54,277 bases of DNA from an uncultured bacterium (lineage in GTDB: Bacteria > Bacteroidota > Ignavibacteria > Ignavibacteriales > Melioribacteraceae): the NCBI GenBank assembly GCA_937936675.1, contig CALDDL010000054.1:1-54277 (forward strand), read 5' to 3'. Both the position numbers and the translations under genes were made by a program. The notes under the pieces are model-generated. The model did no database searches. It saw only the letters and a list, made by a program, of their open reading frames with translations, and was not told the origin of the DNA. Of the stretch, positions 25,786 to 34,933 are shown in pieces (position 1 is the stretch's first letter; each line of letters starts with the position of its first letter).

Positions 25786-26688
25786 ATGAGCATTATTAGT
25801 ATAAATAACCTATCTAAAAACTTCGGCGAAATTGAAGCCGTGAGAGATATCTCTTTCGATATAAAAGAGGGGGAGATGTTTGGATTTGTCGGTCCCGATG
25901 GAGCAGGTAAAACCACAACTCTTAGAATTATGTGCGGACTTCTTAATCCGGATGGCGGTACGGTATCTTTATTCAATAAAAACATAACCGAAGCGCGAAA
26001 AGAGATTCAATCGCAGATCGGTTACCTTTCGCAAAAATTTTCCCTTTATGGTGATTTGAGTGTCGATGAAAATATTGAATTTTTCGCCGAGATACATACC
26101 GTAAAAGATTATAAAAAAAGAAGAAATGAACTATTAGATTTTACAAAACTAAAACCTTTCAGAGATCGATTAGCAGATAAACTTTCGGGAGGAATGAAGC
26201 AAAAGCTTGCTTTGGCTTGCAGTTTAATCCATCAGCCAAAGATTTTATTCCTTGATGAACCGACTACGGGAGTTGATCCTGTTTCGAGACGTGATTTTTG
26301 GAAGATCCTTTCTAATCTTCTAAAAGAAGGGATAACAATATTTATGACTACTCCCTATTTAGACGAAGCCGAAAGATGCAATAGAATAGCACTTATGAAT
26401 AATGGAAAAATTATCGCCCTCGATACACCGGCAAAAGTAAAAGAGAGCACTGGGATAAAAGTAATTGAATTAGTCGTATCCCCTCTTCAAAAAGCAATTA
26501 AAATTCTCAATGAAAATAATTGGCAGGTGCAATCTTTTGGCGATAGAATTCAAATTATTACTCAATCACCGGAAGAGGATTTAGAAAAAATTCTTGAACA
26601 ACTTAGACAAAACAATTTAGAACTTATAGACAATAGAATAATTACCCCATCGCTTGAAAATGTATTTATACATCTGATAAAAAAATGA
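25786..26688 (+). CDS. ABC exporter ATPase, first subunit (H-loop His replaced)
   Basis: A 300-aa nucleotide-binding protein of the CcmA/YbhF kind: Walker A GPDGAGKTT (36-44), signature LSGGMKQKLALA, Walker B LFLDEPTTGVDP with the catalytic Glu. The switch region reads FMTTPYLDEAERC, where related ATPases have THY, so the usual histidine appears to be proline. It matches the N-terminal half of the fused E. coli YbhF and pairs with the next gene to form an asymmetric heterodimer. It overlaps that gene by 4 bp. Confidence 0.93.
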   Translation: MSIISINNLSKNFGEIEAVRDISFDIKEGEMFGFVGPDGAGKTTTLRIMCGLLNPDGGTVSLFNKNITEARKEIQSQIGYLSQKFSLYGDLSVDENIEFFAEIHTVKDYKKRRNELLDFTKLKPFRDRLADKLSGGMKQKLALACSLIHQPKILFLDEPTTGVDPVSRRDFWKILSNLLKEGITIFMTTPYLDEAERCNRIALMNNGKIIALDTPAKVKESTGIKVIELVVSPLQKAIKILNENNWQVQSFGDRIQIITQSPEEDLEKILEQLRQNNLELIDNRIITPSLENVFIHLIKK

Positions 26689-27614
26689 ATAGTATAGAAG
26701 TATATAATCTTACAAAAAAATTCGGTTCTTTTATTTCGGTAGATGATATTTCATTTACGGTAAATGAGGGGGAGGTCTTCGGATTTCTTGGTTCTAACGG
26801 AGCGGGAAAATCCACTACAATAAAAATGCTCTGCGGCATTATCTCATCGACATCAGGCGATGCACTTGTTGGCGGGTATAGTATTAATAAAGATTCCGAT
26901 AAAGTGAAACTTAATATCGGATATATGTCGCAGCGGTTTTCCCTTTATAACGATTTAACAATTGAAGAGAATATAAACTTCTTCGGTGGAGTCTATGGAT
27001 TAACCGGTGCTAAATTAAATGAAAGAAAAAAATGGGTCTTAGATATAGCCGATTTAAATGGAAAAGAAAAAATTCTTACAGGTTCTCTACCGGGAGGAAT
27101 TAAACAGCGTCTTGCTCTCGGCACGGCAGTTATTCATTCTCCTAAGATCGTATTTTTAGATGAGCCGACAAGCGGAGTTGATCCATTATCACGAAGAAAT
27201 TTCTGGGATTTAATTAATCTCCTTTCAGCGCAGGGCACAACTGTATTTGTTACCACTCACTACCTTGAAGAAGCGGAATATTGTAATAATATTATTCTAA
27301 TCGATGCAGGTAAATTAATCGCCGAAGGCAATCCGAAGCAGCTCAAAACGAAATATATTACCGACCCGATTTTTGAAATCAATTGTACTAACCCGATTGA
27401 ATCGATGGATCTGCTCTCAAAAAATAAAAATGTTTTGGAAGTATCTTTATTCGGAAATAGTTTGCACGTCTTGGTAAAAGATTCCTCCGATGCCAAAGAA
27501 AAATTAATTGAATATATAAAGCCAGTTTCGGAAATAAAAAGTATTGATAAGATAGTCCCTACACTCGAAGATGTTTTTATTCATTTAGTCGATAAGAGAG
27601 AAGCGAATGATTAA
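26685..27614 (+). CDS. ABC exporter ATPase, second subunit
   Basis: A 309-aa nucleotide-binding protein with Walker A GSNGAGKST (36-44), a variant signature LPGGIKQRLALG (normally LSGGQ), Walker B VFLDEPTSGVDP and an intact H-loop VTTHYLEEAEYC. It corresponds to the C-terminal half of YbhF. Together with the preceding subunit it energises the two ABC-2 permeases. The start overlaps the previous gene by 4 bp and its end overlaps the first permease by 8 bp. Confidence 0.93.
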   Translation: MNSIEVYNLTKKFGSFISVDDISFTVNEGEVFGFLGSNGAGKSTTIKMLCGIISSTSGDALVGGYSINKDSDKVKLNIGYMSQRFSLYNDLTIEENINFFGGVYGLTGAKLNERKKWVLDIADLNGKEKILTGSLPGGIKQRLALGTAVIHSPKIVFLDEPTSGVDPLSRRNFWDLINLLSAQGTTVFVTTHYLEEAEYCNNIILIDAGKLIAEGNPKQLKTKYITDPIFEINCTNPIESMDLLSKNKNVLEVSLFGNSLHVLVKDSSDAKEKLIEYIKPVSEIKSIDKIVPTLEDVFIHLVDKREAND

Positions 27615-28734
27615 TAGAATAAAGGCAGTGGCAAAAAAGGAACTAAAGCAGATAGTTAGGGATAAGCGTTTGCTTGCAGTTATCTTTTTCTTCCCTGTGT
27701 TCTTACTCGGAATTTTTGGCTATGCGGTTAATTTCGATGTTAAGAATATTCATCTCGCTATCTTCGATCAAGAAAAATCCTCCCTTAGCCGAGAATTTAT
27801 TAATACTCTTACTTCATCCGAATATTTTGTAGTTACTGAAATAATCAGCAGCGATTCTCAGGTAAAAGATATACTAAACGAAAAGAGAGCTCAGGCGGTT
27901 TTAGTAATCGATAGAGATTTTTCAAAAAATCTTTTCTCCGCTAAGCAATCAAAAATTCAAGTTCTTGTAGATGGAGTCGATGGTAATACTTCATCGATAG
28001 TTTATAATTATATAAACGTTGCGGTATTTTCATTTAATAATAAAATTCAAAAGCGACAATTTGAGATACGTGGCTTAACTCCGCCAAAAGGAATTGAGGC
28101 AGAGCCGGTCTTTTGGTTTAATCCCGATTTGAAATCGACTCATTTTCTAATTCCCGGATTGATCTCAATGATATTAATTGTAACGGCGGTCATTTCGGTA
28201 TCATTAACTTTCGTGCGTGAAAAAGAGAAGGGAACGATAGAGCAGATAAATGTTTCATCAGTTTCATCTTTTGAATTAATTACGGGTAAATCGCTTCCCT
28301 ATATCATTATCTCTTTGATTAATGCAGCGTTTATACTTATAGCCGGATATCTGCTTTTTGATGTGGTTGTAAAAGGGAGTTATATTTTACTTTTTCTTAC
28401 AACATTAGTTTTTATAGTCGCATCGGTTAGTTTAGGAATATTTATTTCTGTTATATCCGATAGCCAGCAGGTGGCTTTTTCGATCTCCACTTTCGTCTCT
28501 CTTCTTCCTTCTGTAATACTTTCGGGGTTTGTTTTCCCGATTGAAAGCATGCCCTTTTTAGTGCAAATAATTACAAATATTACACCGGCAAAATTTTATT
28601 TAGTAATTCTACGTTCCATTATATTAAAGGGAGTGGGACTTTCAGCATTTTGGGATCAATTAATTTATCTATCGCTATTTATTGTTCTCTTCACATCACT
28701 CGCATTAATATTAAGTAAAAAGAAGGAACTCTAA
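27607..28734 (+). CDS. ABC-2 type exporter permease (YbhS/YbhR-like), first
   Basis: A 375-aa inner-membrane protein with the ABC-2 layout: one N-terminal helix (about 21-42, LLAVIFFFPVFLLGIFGYAV), a large periplasmic domain (about 45-175) and five C-terminal helices. Family segments are VREKEKGTIEQINVS and SGFVFPIESMPFLVQ. It forms the transport path with the next gene. Paralogy with that gene is clear from matching NFDVKNIHLAIFD and NLDVEKVHIAFYD. The substrate is probably a drug or lipid-like compound, by analogy only. Confidence 0.92.
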   Translation: MINRIKAVAKKELKQIVRDKRLLAVIFFFPVFLLGIFGYAVNFDVKNIHLAIFDQEKSSLSREFINTLTSSEYFVVTEIISSDSQVKDILNEKRAQAVLVIDRDFSKNLFSAKQSKIQVLVDGVDGNTSSIVYNYINVAVFSFNNKIQKRQFEIRGLTPPKGIEAEPVFWFNPDLKSTHFLIPGLISMILIVTAVISVSLTFVREKEKGTIEQINVSSVSSFELITGKSLPYIIISLINAAFILIAGYLLFDVVVKGSYILLFLTTLVFIVASVSLGIFISVISDSQQVAFSISTFVSLLPSVILSGFVFPIESMPFLVQIITNITPAKFYLVILRSIILKGVGLSAFWDQLIYLSLFIVLFTSLALILSKKKEL

Positions 28735-28735
28735 A

Positions 28736-29866
28736 TTGAAGACGATAAAACATATATTAATAAAAGAGTTTCAGCAGCTAAAGCGCGATCCTAAAATGTT
28801 TATGATCGTTTTAATTGCGCCGATTGTTCAATTAATATTTTTAGGTTATGCCGCTAATCTTGATGTAGAAAAAGTACATATTGCTTTTTACGATATGGAT
28901 AAAACTTCCGAAAGCAGAAATTTTATCCGTCAATTCGATGGCTCCACTTATTTTTCTAATGATTATTCGATTAATAGTTATGAAGAACTAAACGAGCTAA
29001 TAGACAAAGGAAAAGTAATAACTGGAATAGTAATTCCGAAAGATTTTGAAAAAAAAGTAGCACGCAGAGAGGGCGTTAAGGTTCAGGCAATTATTGACGG
29101 TTCCGATGGAAATACCGCTTCTATCGCATCGGGCTATATGATGAATGTAATAAGAAATTATAATCAAGATGTACTATTAGAAACGATGGGACGATTAGGA
29201 AGAAAGTTCGTTCCCGTAGGATCTCTTACGAGCGAAATCCGTGTGTGGTTTAACCCCGAACAGAAGACTCGCATTTTTATGGTGCCTGCAATTGTGGGAC
29301 TTTTATTAACAATTGTTACTATGTTATTAACATCACTTGCAATAGTAAAAGAAAAGGAGATCGGCACTTACGAACAACTCGTTGTAACGCCAATAAAATC
29401 GTATCAATTAATAATCGGGAAGCTCCTTCCGTTCGCTATACTAGGATTTATTTCTGTCCTAATTATTTTATTGGCTCAATATGTAATTTTTGATATTGCA
29501 GTTAGAGGGAGTGAATTCTTTTTAATTTTCGCATCGTTTTTATATGTACTCTCCACTCTTGGACTTGGATTATTTGTATCAACTATTTCCAAAACGCAGC
29601 AGCAGGCGATGATGCTTGCGATCTTTGTTGTAATGCTTCCGATGGTTTATTTATCGGGATTTGTTTTCCCTATCGAAAATATGCCTAAAATAATTCAATA
29701 TATCACTTATATTATTCCGCTAAAATATTTTCTAATAATTATTCGCGGAGTGATCTTAAAGGGGATCGGTTTTTCGGAGTTATGGTCTCAAACACTTATA
29801 TTGTTTTTAATGGGCATTTTTATTCTGCTTGCTGCATCAATCAGATACCATAAAAAATCTGAGTAA
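28736..29866 (+). CDS. ABC-2 type exporter permease (YbhS/YbhR-like), second
   Basis: A 376-aa paralogue of the preceding permease with the same topology; VKEKEIGTYEQLVVTPI and SGFVFPIENMPKIIQ mark the family. It begins with a TTG codon at 28736, one base after the upstream stop, with AAGGAA about 8 nt before it; no ATG in a suitable place preserves the first helix. It is the last gene of the exporter operon. Confidence 0.9.
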   Translation: MKTIKHILIKEFQQLKRDPKMFMIVLIAPIVQLIFLGYAANLDVEKVHIAFYDMDKTSESRNFIRQFDGSTYFSNDYSINSYEELNELIDKGKVITGIVIPKDFEKKVARREGVKVQAIIDGSDGNTASIASGYMMNVIRNYNQDVLLETMGRLGRKFVPVGSLTSEIRVWFNPEQKTRIFMVPAIVGLLLTIVTMLLTSLAIVKEKEIGTYEQLVVTPIKSYQLIIGKLLPFAILGFISVLIILLAQYVIFDIAVRGSEFFLIFASFLYVLSTLGLGLFVSTISKTQQQAMMLAIFVVMLPMVYLSGFVFPIENMPKIIQYITYIIPLKYFLIIIRGVILKGIGFSELWSQTLILFLMGIFILLAASIRYHKKSE

Positions 29867-29901
29867 CTGACTTTTTTATCACGCTGGTATTCCTTTTCCA
29901 C

Positions 29902-29932
29902 TTTCATAAAAAGATATTTTGGTGTAGTTTTG
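29902..29932 (+). promoter_or_regulatory. Bacteroidota-type promoter before the antiporter
   Basis: TTTC (29902-29905, one mismatch to TTTG) and TAGTTTTG (29925-29932, TAnnTTTG form) with 19 nt between. The predicted start near 29937 leaves a leader of about 20 nt with AGGA before the ATG at 29958. Confidence 0.45.
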
Positions 29933-29957
29933 TACGATTAATTTTTTAGGATTTCTT

Positions 29958-31256
29958 ATGGAACATACCTCTATTTCAGTACCACTTATAACATTGGTGC
30001 CATTCATCTTAATGCTCGGTTCAGTTGCAGTTTTTCCAATATTTTTCAATCATTGGTGGGAACATAATAAAAATAAACTTATTGTGGCAGTGGTTTTAAG
30101 TATTCCGATTTTGATTTATTTATTCGCGGCAGGATTAGCCGTAGAGCTCGAACATGCAATGTTATTTGATTATGTTCCTTTCGTAATTTTGCTCGGTGCA
30201 TTGTTTACAATTACAGGCGGAATTTTGCTCACGGGAGATATCGAAGCAAAACCTTCTGTTAATACATTATTTCTCGGAATTGGTGCAGTATTAGCATCGT
30301 TTGTGGGTACTACCGGAGCGGCAATGCTTTTGATTCGTCCAGTAATTCAGACAAATAAAGAAAGAAAATTCAAAGTACATACAATATTATTTTTTATAGG
30401 AATAGTTGCCAATTGCGGTGGACTTCTTACGCCACTCGGCGACCCGCCTCTTTTTATGATGTATCTTCGCGGTGCACATTTTACATGGTTTTTACATTTA
30501 GTGCCTGAATGGCTTTTTACTAACGCTGCTTTATTAATAATCTATTATTTTGTTGATAGCTATTATCATAAAAAAGAGCCCGTAAAAGCATTATTGCGCG
30601 ATAAAACGAATATCAAGCCGATAAGAATTCAAGGGAATATTAATTTTATCTTTTTGCTCGGAGTGGTTCTCTCGGTAGCTTTTATTAATAAACAATATTT
30701 ACCTTTTATCGAAACCAACCATTATTTCGGATTTTTACGCGAAGCTGTTATCTTTTTAATGGCAGCATTATCGTTATTCTTTACTACCAATTTATTAAGG
30801 GAAGAAAATAATTTTACTTGGGAGCCGATTAAAGAGGTCGCTTATTTATTCTTAGGAATTTTTATTACGATGGTCCCATGCTTGCTATTCCTAAAAGCTA
30901 ATGCAGCACATTTGGGAGTTACCGAGCCTGCTCAATTTTATTATTACACGGGTTTATTAAGCAGTTTCCTAGATAATACGCCGACTGCCGTAACGTTCCA
31001 TTCGCTTGCCTTAGGATTGGGAGATAAAGTTCCCCCTCTCGTAGCAGGTATCAGCGAACATATTCTAAAAGTAATTTCTGTTTCGGCTGTATTCTTCGGA
31101 AGTATGACTTATATCGGAAACGGTCCTAATTTTATGGTTAAAGCTGTTGCAGAAGAAAATAATATCGAAATGCCAAGCTTCTTTGCATATATGTTTAAGT
31201 TTTCATTACCCGTTTTGTTGCCTATATTTATAATAGTAGATTTATTATTTTTATAA
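29958..31256 (+). CDS. NhaD-type sodium/proton antiporter (ArsB/NhaD superfamily)
   Basis: A 432-aa inner-membrane protein with about 11-12 helices. Segments NCGGLLTPLGDPPLFMMYLR and SSFLDNTPTAVTFHS are the conserved inverted-repeat hairpins of the ion transporter superfamily in its NhaD branch, and SMTYIGNGPNFMVKAVAEE is the family C-terminal signature. It would extrude Na+ in exchange for H+. It is 18 bp upstream of mscL on the same strand, so the two probably form an osmotic/ionic stress operon. Ion specificity is assigned by family only. Confidence 0.87.
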   Translation: MEHTSISVPLITLVPFILMLGSVAVFPIFFNHWWEHNKNKLIVAVVLSIPILIYLFAAGLAVELEHAMLFDYVPFVILLGALFTITGGILLTGDIEAKPSVNTLFLGIGAVLASFVGTTGAAMLLIRPVIQTNKERKFKVHTILFFIGIVANCGGLLTPLGDPPLFMMYLRGAHFTWFLHLVPEWLFTNAALLIIYYFVDSYYHKKEPVKALLRDKTNIKPIRIQGNINFIFLLGVVLSVAFINKQYLPFIETNHYFGFLREAVIFLMAALSLFFTTNLLREENNFTWEPIKEVAYLFLGIFITMVPCLLFLKANAAHLGVTEPAQFYYYTGLLSSFLDNTPTAVTFHSLALGLGDKVPPLVAGISEHILKVISVSAVFFGSMTYIGNGPNFMVKAVAEENNIEMPSFFAYMFKFSLPVLLPIFIIVDLLFL

Positions 31257-31274
31257 AATAATCGTAGGAGAAGT

Positions 31275-31694
31275 ATGAAAGGCGATATATTAAAGCAATT
31301 CAAAGCATTTGCAATGCGCGGCAATGTGGTGGATCTTGCCGTAGGTATTATCATTGGCGGGGCATTCGGTAAAATAGTCTCATCTATCGTGAGTGATATA
31401 ATTATGCCGCCGATTGGAATATTACTTGGCGGATTAGATTTTAAAGATTTAGCTATTACACTTAAGGAGAAAACTGCTGAAACCGCCGCTGTTCAAATTA
31501 ATTACGGTGCATTTATTAATACTGTAATTGATTTCTTAATTATTGCATGGGCTATTTTTATGTTAGTGAAACTACTCGATGCAATGAAAAAGAAAGAAGA
31601 AGCAGCTCCCGCTCCTCCTGCACCATCGCCTGTACCTCCGAGTGAAGATGTATTGTTACTTAGAGAAATTAGAGACCTGCTTAAGAGCAAATAG
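31275..31694 (+). CDS. mscL: Large-conductance mechanosensitive channel
   Basis: A 139-aa MscL with the amphipathic N-terminus and first helix FAMRGNVVDLAVGIIIGGAF (pore-lining), the VSDIIMPPIGILLGG loop, the second helix (about 75-100, INTVIDFLIIAWAIFMLVKL) and the C-terminal helical bundle LLLREIRDLLKSK. The linker before the bundle is proline/alanine-rich (PAPPAPSPVPPS). It opens under membrane tension to release osmolytes. A GGAG ribosome-binding site precedes the ATG. It is probably co-transcribed with the antiporter. Confidence 0.97.
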   Translation: MKGDILKQFKAFAMRGNVVDLAVGIIIGGAFGKIVSSIVSDIIMPPIGILLGGLDFKDLAITLKEKTAETAAVQINYGAFINTVIDFLIIAWAIFMLVKLLDAMKKKEEAAPAPPAPSPVPPSEDVLLLREIRDLLKSK

Positions 31695-31778
31695 TACTTA
31701 TATAACGCTATTAGATGTTTTTTTATTATAAAATATTAGAGCCCTACTTCAGAGAAAATAAAATACACATAACGCTAA

Positions 31779-31803
31779 ATCGGTCTTGATTTACAAGACC
31801 GAT
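31779..31803. terminator. Perfect hairpin between mscL and the peptidase operon
   Basis: ATCGGTCTTG and CAAGACCGAT form a perfect 10-bp stem around ATTTA. No T-run follows on either strand, so efficiency is doubtful. On the minus strand the loop contains the TAA stop of a small possible gene. The rest of the 359-bp gap (31695-32053) shows no other feature. Confidence 0.5.
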
Positions 31804-31997
31804 AATAGCGCAATAATTATAGCAAATACTTTTTTAGAAATTCCGAGATAAGTTGTAATCACACCGAGATCGTACTTCATCATTTTTTTATATTCTTCCG
31901 AATATTGTCGATTTAGAAATGCCTGCAAAGATTGATATTTTATAAGTGTATCGTTTTCGATAAAATTTTCTCTCATAAATAATTTTGATGTGAGCAT
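31791..31997 (-). CDS. Possible small single-helix membrane protein
   Basis: A 68-aa frame lies 56 bp after the subtilase stop on the same strand. It has a charged N-terminal part (MRENFIENDTLIKY, NRQYSEEYKKMMKYD) and a hydrophobic C-terminal helix (VFAIIIALLSVL) that ends abruptly. The stop sits in the loop of a hairpin. A purine-rich GAGGGAAAGG is about 15 nt before the ATG, which is rather far; Met8 is an alternative start. It resembles no family I know and may be chance. Confidence 0.3.
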   Translation of the reverse strand: MLTSKLFMRENFIENDTLIKYQSLQAFLNRQYSEEYKKMMKYDLGVITTYLGISKKVFAIIIALLSVL

Positions 31998-32053
31998 TTT
32001 TAATTGATTTTTACCTTTCCCTCAATTAATAGTTCCTTTTAATACCTCATATA

Positions 32054-34933
32054 CTATTTTATTAGGATCATCTTTTTTACTGCTCTAAAGTTACTAGCTT
32101 CTATTGAATAAAAATAGATTCCGCTTGATAAGTTTGAGCCATCTACTTGTACTAAATGCCGACCAGCTACTTGGAAGTTATTTACTAAGGATATTATTTC
32201 CCTCCCTAATAGATCATAGACTTTTATCTTTACTAATCCGTCCGCAGGAAGCGAATAACTAATCGTTGTTATAGGATTAAATGGATTGGGATAGTTTTGC
32301 TCTAACTTATATTCAATAGGGATTTCGTTTTCTTGCGATTCTTCCACATCAGAAAGAATATTATAATAATAAGTGCGAACAGCTTTTACTTTTTGTCTGA
32401 TAGCAAGACTATTTTCACCATAAGTAATCATAAATGCGGGATGAATCGTCTCGCCCACTGGAATATTATATCCCATCGAAGAGACCACGAGAGAGATATC
32501 GGTAGGACCGATATATGTATTTGCTTCTTTAGAACTTATAGTAAGCCACTTTTCGTCTTTAGTAAAAGCATCGGTCAAAGTAACGTCGCCTTTAGAAAGA
32601 CTATTATCAATACCATAATAACCATAACTCGCCATTGAAGGAAGATGCATAATTGGTGCTACCGCATAATATCTTCCATTTGCTTTGCCATTAACGTCAT
32701 AGGCATAAGCAAAATAATCAAGCGCATCCCAAACCGCCATATCATTTCCATAGTCGCTTTCAGGAACGTCAAAATCCATAAATAAACCAACTTTTAAGTT
32801 CTCAATGGGAGCATTGCTAAGATTCGTTAAGTCATATCTTAGAATTATTACATCCTCTAAATCAGGAGCAGAAAATGAATATGCAATGCTTTTGGTTTTA
32901 ATGCCCAGCTTATTATTCCCGCCCCCATCATCATTAAATTCAGCAATTGCCTCCTCTATAGTTGATTCACTATTTTCGCTGACCTTTAATGGATTAATCA
33001 CTTTAAAATCTGTACTCTGATTAGTCTCCACTCGAGCGGCATCCATTAGTTTGGTACTATTAACTCCATACATAAGAGCACCTTCAAACAGAACATTCTC
33101 TTCCGAAAAATATTTCAGTCCGATTCCGGATTTATTATCGGGAAAGTCATTAAATCCAATTACTCCTTTACTCGTAACGGTGAGATTAAGTTTTCCTTTA
33201 GTTAAGTTTTCAAAAGAGTAATTGACCTTAAAACTAATCCACTGGAAATCGGAATAGCCCGGAGCGGTGTATGTGATTTTTATTTTTATTACATCATCAT
33301 AAGGAGCATTATTAAGCAGTTCCATAAGAAGACCATCGCCAAGAGAGAAGGATTGACCCGTGGCTAAATTAATTCCGGCTATAATCGGTTGATGAAGAAT
33401 TATGTCATTATTTTCGGTTTCTAATTTTATCTGTAATCCCGAAACATCTTTAAGATAATTAGTAAAGATTCCGGTAAGATAAAATTTTTCATTTCGCTCG
33501 GGGACACCATCGCCATCGGTATCATTTATAACCGCAAATTCACCGCCTCTAACGGAGACGGAATTTTCGTTAGTAACTGCATTATATGCATTAATTCTAC
33601 CTCTTCCGAGCAGAAATTCTTTCCCCTGATTAGAGATATCAATATTATCGGCATTTACTCGTATCTGTTCAGCAATTTGAAGTGGAGTATAATTAGGAAA
33701 TTTAGACCAGACCAAGGCAGCTAATCCGGCAGTAAGTGGAGATGACATAGAAGAGCCGCCAATCGAGCGATAATATTCTCCGTTTGGTCCTGTATAAGCC
33801 CAAGTGGAGAGTATTGAGCTTCCGGGAGCAAATACATCCACGGTCATTCCATAATTAGCCGCACTGCTGATTACATCGCTTGTAGATTGAAGCCAGCCCA
33901 CCGATAAAACTCCGGGATAACTTGCAGGATAAAAGGCATCTAACTTACCTTCATTTCCGTTTGCTGCTACAACTAAAGCACCCTTAGATATTGCGTAATT
34001 AATAATTTCTAATTCATAAGCTGATGCGCTATAACCGCCCCAACTACAATTAATTACTTTAGCACCATTATCGGCAGCATATTTTATTCCTTCAAATCCA
34101 TATAATATAAAAGGATAGCCATGCATATCTCTTCTTATATCGCTTGAAGCCTTAACACAAAGAATCTTAGAATTGAATCCGAGCGATGCAATACCGATAC
34201 CGTTATTAGTAACTGCCGAAGCGATTCCGGCTACATGAGTGCCGTGATATCCATTTGAAGGGGAATAATCTTCGCGAGGATCGTTATCGGGCGAGTTATT
34301 AAGTCCGCCGAAATCCCAACCTCTATAATCATCTATATATCCATTATTATCATCATCAACAACATTTCTTGGAATTTCTTTTCGGTTTAATTTAATATTC
34401 GCAGCTAAATCGGGATGCGACCATTCCACACCTGTATCTATAATTGCAATTACAACATTCGTATCGCCTTTGGTAATTTCCCACGCCTGAGGAGCAAAAA
34501 CTCTCTTTAGATGGTCTTGCTTGCCTTGGTTATAGAGAGAATCATTTGGGTCGTAAGTAACACGGTAAACGTAATGCGGCTCGGCATATTCGATCTCTTT
34601 AATTTTCCTTAGTTTTTTTGCGGCTTCAATAGGATCGATATTATTATCCAATTCGGCTTCATAAATACGGCTAAAAACATTTTCACCTTTTAATAATACA
34701 TTTGTTTGTTCGGTGAATTTATTTTTAATCTCGCTTATACCGAAGGATTTTAAAGAGGGGAGAATCCCGTTAGGATTCCCCTCTTTCAATTTTATGATGA
34801 GTTTACCGGATAGGTAATAGATATCCCCTTTTTGAATAATCTCTCCCTGCCCATATATAAATCCATTAATTAGCAAAGAAGAAAAGAAAAAAACTAAAGC
34901 GATACGTAAAACTGCAATCTTATTTGACTTCAT
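32054..34933 (-). CDS. S8 subtilisin-like serine peptidase with T9SS sorting domain
   Basis: A 959-aa exported protease. It has a signal peptide (about 8-28), an inhibitor-like prodomain (about 35-125), and a peptidase S8 domain with Asp166 (IIDTGVEWSHPD), His230 (YHGTHVAG), oxyanion Asn327 (AANGNEG) and Ser395 in GGSSMSSP (Ser replaces the usual Thr of GTSM). A calcium-like DTDGDGVPE loop and beta-sandwich domains follow. The last about 85 residues, from YKLEQNYPNPFNP to KKMILIK, are a T9SS type A sorting domain. Its ATG overlaps the stop of the upstream M1 gene by 14 bp, so it is translationally coupled into a three-peptidase operon. Confidence 0.95.
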   Translation of the reverse strand: MKSNKIAVLRIALVFFFSSLLINGFIYGQGEIIQKGDIYYLSGKLIIKLKEGNPNGILPSLKSFGISEIKNKFTEQTNVLLKGENVFSRIYEAELDNNIDPIEAAKKLRKIKEIEYAEPHYVYRVTYDPNDSLYNQGKQDHLKRVFAPQAWEITKGDTNVVIAIIDTGVEWSHPDLAANIKLNRKEIPRNVVDDDNNGYIDDYRGWDFGGLNNSPDNDPREDYSPSNGYHGTHVAGIASAVTNNGIGIASLGFNSKILCVKASSDIRRDMHGYPFILYGFEGIKYAADNGAKVINCSWGGYSASAYELEIINYAISKGALVVAANGNEGKLDAFYPASYPGVLSVGWLQSTSDVISSAANYGMTVDVFAPGSSILSTWAYTGPNGEYYRSIGGSSMSSPLTAGLAALVWSKFPNYTPLQIAEQIRVNADNIDISNQGKEFLLGRGRINAYNAVTNENSVSVRGGEFAVINDTDGDGVPERNEKFYLTGIFTNYLKDVSGLQIKLETENNDIILHQPIIAGINLATGQSFSLGDGLLMELLNNAPYDDVIKIKITYTAPGYSDFQWISFKVNYSFENLTKGKLNLTVTSKGVIGFNDFPDNKSGIGLKYFSEENVLFEGALMYGVNSTKLMDAARVETNQSTDFKVINPLKVSENSESTIEEAIAEFNDDGGGNNKLGIKTKSIAYSFSAPDLEDVIILRYDLTNLSNAPIENLKVGLFMDFDVPESDYGNDMAVWDALDYFAYAYDVNGKANGRYYAVAPIMHLPSMASYGYYGIDNSLSKGDVTLTDAFTKDEKWLTISSKEANTYIGPTDISLVVSSMGYNIPVGETIHPAFMITYGENSLAIRQKVKAVRTYYYNILSDVEESQENEIPIEYKLEQNYPNPFNPITTISYSLPADGLVKIKVYDLLGREIISLVNNFQVAGRHLVQVDGSNLSSGIYFYSIEASNFRAVKKMILIK

